Shown here one piece after another: positions 5,036 to 11,600 of a DNA stretch of 12,918 nt; positions within the stretch are counted from its first letter, which is position 1, and the number at the start of each line of letters is the position of its first letter. The translations under genes were made by a program, and so were the position numbers. The notes under the pieces were generated by a model. It ran no database searches. It had not been told where the DNA came from and worked only from the letters and a program-made list of their open reading frames with translations. The DNA comes from Thermoproteota archaeon (GTDB lineage: Archaea > Korarchaeota > Korarchaeia > B14-G2), in NCBI GenBank assembly GCA_003661385.1, contig QMWA01000028.1, positions 1 to 12,918 of the forward strand, written 5' to 3'.

Positions 5036-5044
5036 TTTTAAAGG
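5036..5044 (+). promoter_or_regulatory. TATA box of the rpoP-signal peptidase operon
   Basis: TTTTAAAGG lies 36 bp before ATG 5076 and predicts a start near 5065. This makes the in-frame GTG at 5046 unlikely to be transcribed as a start codon. Confidence 0.55.
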
Positions 5045-5075
5045 AGTGCAATGGAGCCTGGTTCAGGTATTAGTC

Positions 5076-5228
5076 ATGAGCTATATATGTGCTAAGTGCA
5101 AGAGGACATTGACCATTGAGCAGCTTCAGGCAAGCTTCATGAGCCCTAGAGCAAGATGTGTTTACTGCCAGTCTAAGATCCTATTTAAGGCGAGGCCACC
5201 CGTTGTGAGGAGGGTTAAGGCGGTATGA
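5076..5228 (+). CDS. rpoP: DNA-directed RNA polymerase subunit P (Rpo12)
   Basis: A 50-residue zinc-binding subunit of archaeal RNA polymerase, the counterpart of eukaryotic Rpb12. The zinc ligands are CAKC (residues 5-8) and CVYC (about 28-31), followed by the family tail KILFKARPP and RRVKAV. ATG 5076 gives exactly the normal length and the expected MSYICAKC start; the longer frame from GTG 5046 adds ten residues with no family support and starts upstream of the predicted transcript start. The TGA stop overlaps the ATG of the signal peptidase gene (ATGA at 5225-5228), so the two are probably translationally coupled. Confidence 0.95.
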   Translation: MSYICAKCKRTLTIEQLQASFMSPRARCVYCQSKILFKARPPVVRRVKAV

Positions 5229-5785
5229 GCCTAGGAAAGCGAGCTGCTAGAAATATAGCCTCAGTGGTCCTGCTTGCAGCAGCAGTATACCTCGCCACAA
5301 ACGTCCTCATAGTGTACGCACTCGGAACCAAGACTCCATTTACCGTCGTCACAAGCGGGTCGATGAGGCCGACCTTGAAGGAAGGAGACCTACTCATAGT
5401 TAGAGGGGTCAGGAGCCCAAGTGCCCTTAAAGAAGGAGACATAATAGTCTTCAGGTATAAGTTTAGTGACAAGCCCGTTGTGCACAGGATAATCAGAGTC
5501 ATACGCACAGAGCACGGAGAAGTGTACTTCCAGACCAAAGGCGACGCCAACCCAGCCCCTGATGCAGGATATAGGACGGCAAGAGACATACTAGGAGTAG
5601 TTGCTGTCAGAATCCCAAAGCTGGGATATGTATTCTGGTTCTTTCACACAACAGAGGGGAGGGTTCTAGCGGTAGTGCTCATAGCTGGCATAGTGGTGTG
5701 GAGCATAATCGGAGAAGAGAGGGAGAAAGAGAGGAAAGCTGAGCATGGGGAGGAAGCTGAAGCTACCGCTGACCTGAATAAGTAA
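5225..5785 (+). CDS. sec11: Signal peptidase I, archaeal/ER type (Sec11-like)
   Basis: This membrane protease removes Sec signal peptides on the outer face of the membrane. The 186-residue protein has an N-terminal membrane helix (about 11-32), the catalytic-serine box SGSMRPTLKEGD (Ser46), the second box VVHRIIRV whose His87 replaces the lysine used by bacterial enzymes, and KGDANPAPDAG with Asp107 and Asp113 as candidates for the acidic residue of the Ser-His-Asp mechanism. A second membrane helix (about 147-162) and a charged cytoplasmic tail of about 20 residues follow. It overlaps rpoP by ATGA and has GAGGAGG a little upstream as a ribosome binding site. Two exported proteins encoded earlier in the window would be clients of this pathway. 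Confidence 0.95.
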   Translation: MSLGKRAARNIASVVLLAAAVYLATNVLIVYALGTKTPFTVVTSGSMRPTLKEGDLLIVRGVRSPSALKEGDIIVFRYKFSDKPVVHRIIRVIRTEHGEVYFQTKGDANPAPDAGYRTARDILGVVAVRIPKLGYVFWFFHTTEGRVLAVVLIAGIVVWSIIGEEREKERKAEHGEEAEATADLNK

Positions 5786-5807
5786 AGGATCTTCACAAAG
5801 TCATGAG

Positions 5808-5822
5808 TATACATGCTGTATA
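5808..5822. repeat. Inverted repeat upstream of the TBP promoter
   Basis: The perfect 6-bp arms TATACA and TGTATA flank a TGC centre. The site is 15 bp upstream of the TBP TATA core and 22 bp after the signal peptidase stop, so it could be an operator for tbp or a small 3' hairpin. Confidence 0.5.
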
Positions 5823-5832
5823 GTTACCACCA

Positions 5833-5845
5833 TATATTTATAAAG
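5833..5845 (+). promoter_or_regulatory. Strong TATA box of the tbp operon
   Basis: TATATTTATAAAG contains TTTATAAA centred at 5841, exactly 25 bp before GTG 5866. The predicted transcript therefore begins at the start codon. Confidence 0.75.
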
Positions 5846-5865
5846 TGTCAATGCAATAAGCGAGT

Positions 5866-6483
5866 GTGGGATGTTTGAGCAGCGTGAGAAGGAGTGAGCA
5901 GATTAAGCTAGAAGACTTGCCAGAGCCTTCAATAAACATAGAGAATGTCGTTGCATCTGTTGTGATAAACCAGAGGCTTGACCTCCACAAGATAGAACAG
6001 CTGATACCTGGAGCTACATTTAACCCAGATAAGTTCCCAGGGCTCATCTTAAAGCTTAAGGAGCCAAAGACTGCACTTTTGATATTCAGCAGCGGCAAGT
6101 TCGTCTGCACTGGAGCTAAGTCAGCAGCTACAGTGGCTAAAGCCGTCAACAAGGTTATAGAGATGCTTAACGCTAGGGGCATAAAGATCACGGGAAAGCC
6201 ATTAATCAAAGTTGAGAACATAGTAGCCTCAGCTAAGCTGCATGTTACAGTAGACCTCGAGAGGGCGTCTGTAGAGCTTGAGGGGACTGTATACGAGCCA
6301 GAGCAGTTTCCTGGAATGATCCTGAGGATGGAGAACCCGAACGTCGTCTTCCTGGTGTTCTCCTCTGGAAGCCTGGTGTGTACAGGGGCTAAGAAGGAAG
6401 AGGATGTCTATAAGGCAGTTTATAAGCTTAGGAGGATCCTAGCTGAAAAGGGGCTGATAATAAGTGTAGCCCTTAGGGGATGA
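5866..6483 (+). CDS. tbp: TATA-box-binding protein TBP
   Basis: TBP binds and bends the TATA box and recruits TFB. The 205-residue product shows the two direct repeats of the saddle fold: IENVVASVVINQRLDL...PDKFPGLILKL...LLIFSSGKFVCTGAKS (about 25-105) and VENIVASAKLHVTVDL...PEQFPGMILRM...FLVFSSGSLVCTGAKK (about 115-195). The repeats are clearly related to each other, as in all TBPs. GTG 5866 is chosen because it sits at the predicted transcript start; TTG 5875 and GTG 5884 are in-frame alternatives that would trim an N-terminal extension slightly longer than usual. Only 4 nt separate its stop from the next gene, fbp, so the two are probably co-transcribed. Confidence 0.97.
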   Translation: MGCLSSVRRSEQIKLEDLPEPSINIENVVASVVINQRLDLHKIEQLIPGATFNPDKFPGLILKLKEPKTALLIFSSGKFVCTGAKSAATVAKAVNKVIEMLNARGIKITGKPLIKVENIVASAKLHVTVDLERASVELEGTVYEPEQFPGMILRMENPNVVFLVFSSGSLVCTGAKKEEDVYKAVYKLRRILAEKGLIISVALRG

Positions 6484-6487
6484 TAGA

Positions 6488-7576
6488 ATGGGTAGAATAA
6501 CCGTGTCTGTTATCAAAGCCGATATAGGGAGCCTGGCAGGACACCATGTGGTTCCAGATGAGATAAAGGAGGTTGCTAAAAAGAGCCTCGAGAGAGCAGC
6601 AAGCAGAGGAGAGATAATAGACTACTATGTGACGAACTGCGGCGACGACCTTGAACTCATAATGACACACAGGAGGGGGGAGGATTCACCTGAGATACAT
6701 GAGCTAGCATTCAAGACGTTCAAGGAATGTGAGAAAAAGGCCAAGGAGCTTAAGCTCTATGCTGCCGGCCAAGATATACTGTCAGACGCCTTCTCAGGCA
6801 ACTTGAGGGGGATGGGGCCTGGATTCGCTGAGCTAGAGTTTGAGGAGAGACCTGCAGACCCAGTCGTGGTGTTCATGGCAGACAAGACCGAGCCTGGAGC
6901 CTTCAACCTCCCGCTCTTCAAGGTGTTCGCTGACCCATTCAACACAGCTGGGCTGGTTATAGACCCGAAAATGCACAGTGGATTCGAATTTGAGGTCCTA
7001 GATGTTGTAGAGGGGAAGTCTGTTATACTGAAGTGCCCTGAGGAGATGTATGACCTGCTAGCCTTGATAGGGACTACAGGGAGGTACATAATCAGGAGGG
7101 TGTACTCTAAGAGCGGGATCCCTGCTGCAGCAGTCAGCACAACCAGGCTTAGCTTGATAGCCGGCAGATATGTTGGGAAAGACGACCCCGTCGCGGTAGT
7201 AAGAGCGCAGGCAGGGCTGCCTGCAGTAGGAGAAATCCTGGAGGCATTTGCGTTCCCACACATGGTCGCAGGATGGATGAGAGGCTCTCACTACGGGCCT
7301 CTGATGCCTGTTTCAGAGCAGGATGCCAAGTGCACCAGGTTTGATGGGCCACCGAGGGTAGTCGCACTAGGATTCCAGGTGTCAGATGGAAAGCTACTCG
7401 GACCTGCAGACCTCTTCAATGATCCAGCTTTCAATAGAGCTAGAGAGCTGTGTAACCTGATAGCAGACTACATGAGGAGACATGGGCCATTCATGCCCCA
7501 CAGGCTTGGACCAGATGAAATGGAGTACACCACGCTGCCCAGCGTCTTAGAGAAGCTGAAGGACAGGTTCAGGTAG
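6488..7576 (+). CDS. fbp: Bifunctional fructose-1,6-bisphosphate aldolase/phosphatase
   Basis: This enzyme condenses triose phosphates to fructose-1,6-bisphosphate and dephosphorylates it to fructose-6-phosphate, making gluconeogenesis unidirectional in many archaea. The 362-residue protein matches the family along its length: metal-ligand region ADIGSLAGHH (Asp12, His19), NCGDDLEL (Asp53, Asp54), AAGQDILSDAF (Gln95), FMADKTEPGAFN (Asp132, Lys133), and GRYVGKDDP, in which Lys231 corresponds to the Schiff-base lysine and Tyr228 to the catalytic tyrosine of the family. ATG 6488 is 4 nt after tbp. The downstream AMMECR1 gene follows after 6 nt. All key residues are present. Its presence suggests gluconeogenic or autotrophic capacity. 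Confidence 0.97.
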   Translation: MGRITVSVIKADIGSLAGHHVVPDEIKEVAKKSLERAASRGEIIDYYVTNCGDDLELIMTHRRGEDSPEIHELAFKTFKECEKKAKELKLYAAGQDILSDAFSGNLRGMGPGFAELEFEERPADPVVVFMADKTEPGAFNLPLFKVFADPFNTAGLVIDPKMHSGFEFEVLDVVEGKSVILKCPEEMYDLLALIGTTGRYIIRRVYSKSGIPAAAVSTTRLSLIAGRYVGKDDPVAVVRAQAGLPAVGEILEAFAFPHMVAGWMRGSHYGPLMPVSEQDAKCTRFDGPPRVVALGFQVSDGKLLGPADLFNDPAFNRARELCNLIADYMRRHGPFMPHRLGPDEMEYTTLPSVLEKLKDRFR

Positions 7577-7582
7577 ATTGCC

Positions 7583-8200
7583 TTGCTGAGCAATGAGGAG
7601 GGAGAGTATCTAGTTAGGTTAGCTAGGAGGTCAATAGAGTATTGGTTTGAGAAGGGAGAGTATTTCGAGGACAAGCAAGCACCAAGTAAGCTCAAGGAGA
7701 AGAGAGGAGTCTTTGTCACACTCAACAGGTACCCCAGTATGGAGCTCAGGGGCTGTATAGGCTTCCCCTACCCTGTTTACCCCCTTGTAGATGCGGTGGC
7801 TAGAGCGGCTATCGCAGCAGCATTTGAAGACCCTAGGTTTCCTCCTTTATCTAGAGGAGAGCTAAGCGAGGTGGTGGTAGAAGTCAGTGCACTCACATTT
7901 CCAGAGAGGATATTTGCTAGCTCAGCTGAGGAGTACGCGGAGAGGGTGGTGGTAGGCAGAGATGGCATCATAGTGAGCTACCATGGAAGAAGCGGCCTTC
8001 TTCTGCCCCAGGTCGCTGTCGAGCAGGGATGGGACAGCATGGAGTTCCTGAGACACTGCTGCTTTAAAGCCTTCCTCCCAGCCAGCGTCTTAGACGACCC
8101 AGATGTTGAGGTCTACAAGTTTCAAGCTGAAGTTTTCGCAGAAGAGAGGCCAGGCGGAGCCGTAAGGAGGGTAGAGCTCACTACGAGGATGCATCGATGA
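7583..8200 (+). CDS. AMMECR1 family protein
   Basis: The 205-residue protein spans a full AMMECR1 domain, including the invariant LRGCIG motif (residues 55-60) followed by PLVDAVARAAIAAAFEDPRFPPL, VEVSAL, GRDGIIVSYHGRSGLLLPQVA and the C-terminal FLRHCCFKAFLP. The biochemical role of the family is unknown; the buried conserved motif suggests an enzyme or ligand-binding function. Many archaea pair it with MEMO1 and a radical SAM protein, but neither is next to it here. TTG 7583 is chosen since it gives the expected N-terminus 6 nt after fbp; there is no separate promoter. The last 20 bp overlap the end of the convergent gene. Confidence 0.92.
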   Translation: MLSNEEGEYLVRLARRSIEYWFEKGEYFEDKQAPSKLKEKRGVFVTLNRYPSMELRGCIGFPYPVYPLVDAVARAAIAAAFEDPRFPPLSRGELSEVVVEVSALTFPERIFASSAEEYAERVVVGRDGIIVSYHGRSGLLLPQVAVEQGWDSMEFLRHCCFKAFLPASVLDDPDVEVYKFQAEVFAEERPGGAVRRVELTTRMHR

Positions 8201-8717
8201 CAGCTCTCTTGATGGCGTTCAGCACTCTCTTCAGAGACCTCTCGTCTCTCAGGTTGTATACCACAATCCTCCTCAAAATGCCCCTCTCACCTTCTATCTT
8301 CCAGTCAACAACCTGCCTGTGCTCTATCTCGCCTCTCTTAGCTTTCCTAATGTCTTCCTCTCTCATGGGGTACAGTACCTTAGCGACAAGGAACCCCCTT
8401 ATGGGCTCTGAGTCCACCCTGAGGGCTATACCCTCAGAGGGCGTGAAAACCAGCATGTTCTCGTATCTTATGATTTTGCCGAGCTGCATTCCAGCTTTCT
8501 CGACTGGTATTGCCTGCTTCTCAGGCCTCTCAAGAAGCATCTGGTCAGCTGTCATTATGCTCTTAGAGACAGCAAGCGCCTCCAAGATGCCTATCAGCTT
8601 ACGGAGTAGCTTTTCCCTCCGCTGAACTTCCTCAAGCTCTCTTATCAGCTCAGCTCTAACCTCCATTATCTCTGCTAGAAGCTTGAACTCACTGGCTTTC
8701 TCCGAGTCTACTGACAT
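8181..8717 (-). CDS. Unrecognised coiled-coil protein
   Basis: I do not recognise a family for this 178-residue protein. The N-terminal part (about 8-50) is a continuous charged helix with heptad-like hydrophobic spacing (FKLLAEIMEVRAELIRELEE), predicting a coiled coil and so an oligomer. A beta-rich middle follows (about 75-150) with IIRYENMLVFTPSEGIALRV, GFLVAKVLYP and ILRRIVVYNL, and then a basic C-terminal helix LKRVLNAIKRAV. There is no signal peptide, membrane segment or metal motif. Base composition and start-site style match its neighbours, so it looks native and expressed. ATG 8717 lies about 34 bp from a TATA box shared with the divergent acyl-CoA synthetase gene. Its 3' end overlaps the AMMECR1 gene by 20 bp. 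Confidence 0.8.
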   Translation of the reverse strand: MSVDSEKASEFKLLAEIMEVRAELIRELEEVQRREKLLRKLIGILEALAVSKSIMTADQMLLERPEKQAIPVEKAGMQLGKIIRYENMLVFTPSEGIALRVDSEPIRGFLVAKVLYPMREEDIRKAKRGEIEHRQVVDWKIEGERGILRRIVVYNLRDERSLKRVLNAIKRAVIDASS

Positions 8718-8745
8718 GACTGTAACCCAGCTGACAGCCTGGGAA

Positions 8746-8756
8746 CTTATTTTAAG
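8746..8756. promoter_or_regulatory. Symmetrical, possibly bidirectional TATA element
   Basis: CTTATTTTAAG has inverted ends CTTA/TAAG around TTT and is centred at 8751, 33 bp before ATG 8784 on the plus strand and 34 bp before ATG 8717 on the minus strand. The 66-bp gap has no clearly better second box, though GGTTATTTGC at 8756-8765 might serve the plus-strand gene. Confidence 0.5.
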
Positions 8757-8783
8757 GTTATTTGCTTACAGCTTAAGAGGAGC

Positions 8784-10199
8784 ATGAAGGCGAAAGAAGC
8801 ATTGAAAGCCTTATTCTACCCGGATAGCGTGGCTGTTGTTGGCGCCTCCAGGAACCCGAGGAAGATAGGGTACCAGGTTCTCAGGAGCTTGGTAGAGTAT
8901 GGCTATCAGGGCAGGGTATACGCTGTGAATCCTGCAGCTGAGAGCATACTTGGTGTCAGATGCTATAGGAGCATCTCAGAGATACCAGATAGCATAGACT
9001 TGGCTGTCTTGATTGTGAAAGCAGAGGATGCGCCTAAAGCTGTTAGAGGGTGTGTGGATAAGGGAGCTAAGGGGATAATAATAGTCTCAGGTGGCTTTAA
9101 AGAGAGAGGAGAGGAAGGGGAGAAGCTTGAAAGAGAAATTGTTCAGGTGGCTAGGTCATATAATGCGCGTGTCATAGGGCCTAACTGCATCGGTATATAT
9201 AACTCGAGCAATAGGCTGGATACCCTGTTTCAGGCGGCTGAGAGGTGCTTAAGGCCGGATAAAGGCCCCCTTGCATTCATATCCCAGTCTGGGACGTTTA
9301 GCTTGGCTATGTTAGAGTGGGCAGCTGAGTGCGGGCTTGGAGTCTCTAAGTTTGTAAGCCTAGGGAATAGATGCGACCTAACAGAGGCTGAGCTACTGGA
9401 GTATCTTGCAGAAGACCCAGATACCCAGGTCATAGCCATGTACATAGAGAGCATACCTGATGGGAGAAAGCTTCTATCAGCCATAAGGAGAACAGCTGAA
9501 AAAAAGCCTGTTGTAGTGCTTCTCGTTGGGCGGACCGAAGAGGGAGCCATTGGAGCGAAGTTCCATACAGGTAGGCTTGCAGGAGACTATAGGAGAGCAG
9601 CTGGAGCACTTAGGCAGGCTGGAGCAATAATAGCTGATACAATATACCAGCTATTTGACTACGCTAAAGCACTAGCTTGGCAGCCTCTTCCACAGGGAAA
9701 TAGGGTGGCATTTGTGACCAATGGAGCAGGGCCTGTCGTCACAGCACTTGATAGGCTCAGCGAATGGGGCTTAAGGCTCGCTGACCTAGATGCTGCCACG
9801 ATCCAAAGGCTCAGAGACGAGCTACCAGCATATACTCAGGCAGAGCAGAACCCTGTTGACCTCACAGGTTCTGCTACAAGCTCAGACTTCAAGACAGCAC
9901 TGAGCATCCTTCTTGAAAGCAAGGCAGTTGACATCATCATGCCCTTCTTCGTCTTCCAAGACACACCGCTAGACGAGGGGATAGCTAGCGTGATGGCGGA
10001 GGTTTCGAGCAGATCAAAGGAAGCTGGGAAGCCTGTGGTGTGCTGTGCGATGGGCGGCCCGTACACCAGGTCTATGGTGTCTAAAGTTGAAGAGAGCAGG
10101 ATACCTGTATACGAGAGCCCTGAGAGAGCATTGTCGGCTGCATGGTCACTTTACATGTATTCAGCAGTCAGAAAGCGGCTTAGGTCTGGAGCTACCTGA
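8784..10199 (+). CDS. acdA: ADP-forming acyl-CoA (acetyl-CoA) synthetase, alpha subunit
   Basis: This enzyme converts acyl-CoA, ADP and phosphate to acid, CoA and ATP, the main substrate-level ATP step in many peptide- and sugar-fermenting archaea. The 471-residue protein has the N-terminal CoA-binding Rossmann domain (FYPDSVAVVGASRNPRKIGY, YAVNPAAESILGV), the central ligase domain with RVIGPNCIGIYN and LAFISQSGTFSLAML, and the region KFHTGRLAGDYRRAAGALRQAG, in which His261 corresponds to the phosphorylated catalytic histidine. The C-terminal domain includes FVTNGAGPVV and QNPVDLTGSA. The ATP-grasp beta subunit is not in this window, so it should be encoded elsewhere. The residues around the histidine differ from the more common K.GRT...SHTG, so substrate preference may differ. 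Its stop overlaps the convergent GTPase gene by 8 bp. Confidence 0.92.
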   Translation: MKAKEALKALFYPDSVAVVGASRNPRKIGYQVLRSLVEYGYQGRVYAVNPAAESILGVRCYRSISEIPDSIDLAVLIVKAEDAPKAVRGCVDKGAKGIIIVSGGFKERGEEGEKLEREIVQVARSYNARVIGPNCIGIYNSSNRLDTLFQAAERCLRPDKGPLAFISQSGTFSLAMLEWAAECGLGVSKFVSLGNRCDLTEAELLEYLAEDPDTQVIAMYIESIPDGRKLLSAIRRTAEKKPVVVLLVGRTEEGAIGAKFHTGRLAGDYRRAAGALRQAGAIIADTIYQLFDYAKALAWQPLPQGNRVAFVTNGAGPVVTALDRLSEWGLRLADLDAATIQRLRDELPAYTQAEQNPVDLTGSATSSDFKTALSILLESKAVDIIMPFFVFQDTPLDEGIASVMAEVSSRSKEAGKPVVCCAMGGPYTRSMVSKVEESRIPVYESPERALSAAWSLYMYSAVRKRLRSGAT

Positions 10200-10953
10200 A
10201 GTAAGCCTGGTCTAAAGCAGAGTAGAAGGCTTCGAGCCCTCTACCGTCCATTGCGCTGACTTCAGTTAAGGGGTGGGGAAGCCCTGTCTCCTCCAGGAGC
10301 TTCAGAAGCGATGTAGCTATGACTCTATACCTGTCAGATGACTCTAGCACCTGAGTGAGAACTACGTCTCTTAGCTCCTCGTAGGAGGATAGGAGAGATG
10401 CAATCCTCCTCTTGTCCTCATCGCTAAGTAGGTCGACCTTGTTTATTATGGTGTACATGGGTATGTTCAGCCTGAACTCAGCTATCTTTGACATCACCAG
10501 GCTGGTAAGCATGGAGTCAACCTTCATTAAGGCAGGGGCGCTCACAAGAAAGACACCTATCACACTTGACATCCTAGACAGGGAGGAAACCACCTCGGAT
10601 GATATCTCCCTCATTATGAACAACTCCATTTGCCCAGGAGTATCTACCACAATGTAGTCGGCGCTGAAAGCCTCTATATCGCTTACAATCCTGTTTAAGT
10701 GCTCAGATATCAGGTCACATGAGAGTATGAGTGCTCCATTAGGTCCTAGCTGGTACTCTCTTATCACGCTCTCATAGCTTACATAATCTCTTATGTCAAC
10801 ATCGGGGTCGTATGGGACCTCTACGACTGCGGGATCTAAGTTAACAAGGCACGTTGCCTCACCATAGCTGTCTAGTAGCTCTGAGAAAGCCTTTGCAAAG
10901 AGAGTCTTGCCTACTCCAGCTAGCCCCAGTACAAGTATGGAAACAGGCTGCAT
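10192..10953 (-). CDS. GPN-loop GTPase (XAB1/Gpn1-3-like)
   Basis: Archaeal GPN-loop GTPases form homodimers that hydrolyse GTP; eukaryotic relatives aid assembly and nuclear import of RNA polymerase II. The 253-residue protein shows the P-loop GLAGVGKT (residues 10-17), LVNLDPAV at switch I, the defining Gly-Pro-Asn in YQLGPNGAL (70-72), DTPGQMELF (104-112), the guanine-specificity motif NKVD (171-174) and a C-terminal VSAMDGRG. Length is normal. A TATA box 26 bp before ATG 10953 suggests a leaderless mRNA separate from the alba gene upstream. Given neighbouring rpoK and rpoP, a role in polymerase biogenesis is an attractive inference only. Confidence 0.95.
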   Translation of the reverse strand: MQPVSILVLGLAGVGKTLFAKAFSELLDSYGEATCLVNLDPAVVEVPYDPDVDIRDYVSYESVIREYQLGPNGALILSCDLISEHLNRIVSDIEAFSADYIVVDTPGQMELFIMREISSEVVSSLSRMSSVIGVFLVSAPALMKVDSMLTSLVMSKIAEFRLNIPMYTIINKVDLLSDEDKRRIASLLSSYEELRDVVLTQVLESSDRYRVIATSLLKLLEETGLPHPLTEVSAMDGRGLEAFYSALDQAYFR

Positions 10954-10974
10954 AACAGGCTGGAGCCTAAAGAC

Positions 10975-10984
10975 GATAATAAAA
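10975..10984 (-). promoter_or_regulatory. TATA box of the GPN-loop GTPase gene
   Basis: Read on the minus strand the box is CTTTTATTAT, centred about 26 bp before ATG 10953. It lies in the 48-bp gap after alba and predicts transcription starting at, or a base or two before, the ATG. Confidence 0.6.
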
Positions 10985-11001
10985 GTAGGGTAGTGGAGAG
11001 G

Positions 11002-11289
11002 CTAGGTTTTCCTCTCCAGCTCGATCTCTATTACACTGATCCCTCTTCTCTCTCCTGTTTCATCGAAGATCTCTTCAGTCCCTGTTCTGATGTCAGATAT
11101 CCTCAAGAGGCCCTGTAGGTACTTGAGCCTTAGGATCTCTGCTACATCAACTGCCCTAGATATTGACCTCCCCCTGGCCTTTAGAACCACCTTTTTTGCA
11201 CCCTGGTTTATCTGGAGGACTGTAGCCATAACGTAGCTTGTAGCAGGCTTCTTACCTATGTAGACAACACCCACTTCTCCTCTGGACAC
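11002..11289 (-). CDS. albA: DNA/RNA-binding protein Alba
   Basis: Alba is an abundant archaeal chromatin and RNA-binding protein that acts as a dimer. From GTG 11289 the product has 95 residues with the signature VVYIGKKP (Lys13 and Lys14 match the DNA-contacting, acetylatable lysine region of Sulfolobus Alba), KARGRSISRAVDVAEILR, and the beta-hairpin arms ending in RGISVIEIEL. GTG 11289 is chosen because GGGGTGA lies 5 nt before it and the N-terminus then has the family length; GTG 11322 would add 11 residues and is possible. It follows rpoK closely (47 nt from that start, 14 nt from the longer one), probably in one operon with thermosome and rpoK. Confidence 0.94.
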   Translation of the reverse strand: MSRGEVGVVYIGKKPATSYVMATVLQINQGAKKVVLKARGRSISRAVDVAEILRLKYLQGLLRISDIRTGTEEIFDETGERRGISVIEIELERKT

Positions 11290-11336
11290 ACTGCTCACCC
11301 CGTGGTAGGTGGGTAACCTCACGTGGTGGAGGCATT

Positions 11337-11600
11337 TTAACTTTTCCCTGAATGCCCTAGAAGCTCCTTCACCTTGATCCTACAGACCCTACCTCCCTTC
11401 GTAGTCCTCTCTACTACTATTGGGAGCACGCCAGCCTCCAGCTCCCTTTCAGCTATTTCAATAGGAGAGCGGAGGTAGGGGGGGATGTCCTTGAGCAGAG
11501 GAGGAGCCCCCTTAGCTAGCTGCAGAGCTCTTATCGTGACGATCTTCACTTTCTCATACTTTGTTAGCCTCTTGGGGCCTAGCTTACACCAGCTATTCAC
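11337..11600 (-). CDS. rpoK: DNA-directed RNA polymerase subunit K (Rpo6)
   Basis: RpoK is the archaeal counterpart of Rpb6 and bacterial omega and stabilises the large polymerase subunits. The 87-residue protein has the conserved LTKYEKVKIVTIRALQLAKG (about 13-32), then GAPPLL, the SPIEIAERELEAGVLPIVVER segment and a terminal strand. The GTG start at 11600 overlaps the thermosome TGA as GTGA and is preceded by GGGGAG at 6 nt spacing, so translation is probably coupled to that of the chaperonin. The alba gene follows on the same strand. Length and motifs are normal. Confidence 0.95.
   Translation of the reverse strand: MNSWCKLGPKRLTKYEKVKIVTIRALQLAKGAPPLLKDIPPYLRSPIEIAERELEAGVLPIVVERTTKGGRVCRIKVKELLGHSGKS

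Noticed and set aside
5046-5075. Longer RpoP starting at GTG 5046
   Set aside because: It adds ten residues without family support, and the start lies only a few bases from the TATA box, upstream of the likely transcript start.
4924-5075. Possible small RNA gene between aIF1 and rpoP
   Set aside because: I found no C/D box pair or other RNA motif on either strand; the gap is explained by two divergent promoters.
6757-7263. Long open frames antisense to fbp, and similar ones opposite other genes
   Set aside because: They lie fully opposite clear, conserved genes, are low in complexity and rich in Ser, Leu and Pro, and resemble no family; they follow from codon bias.
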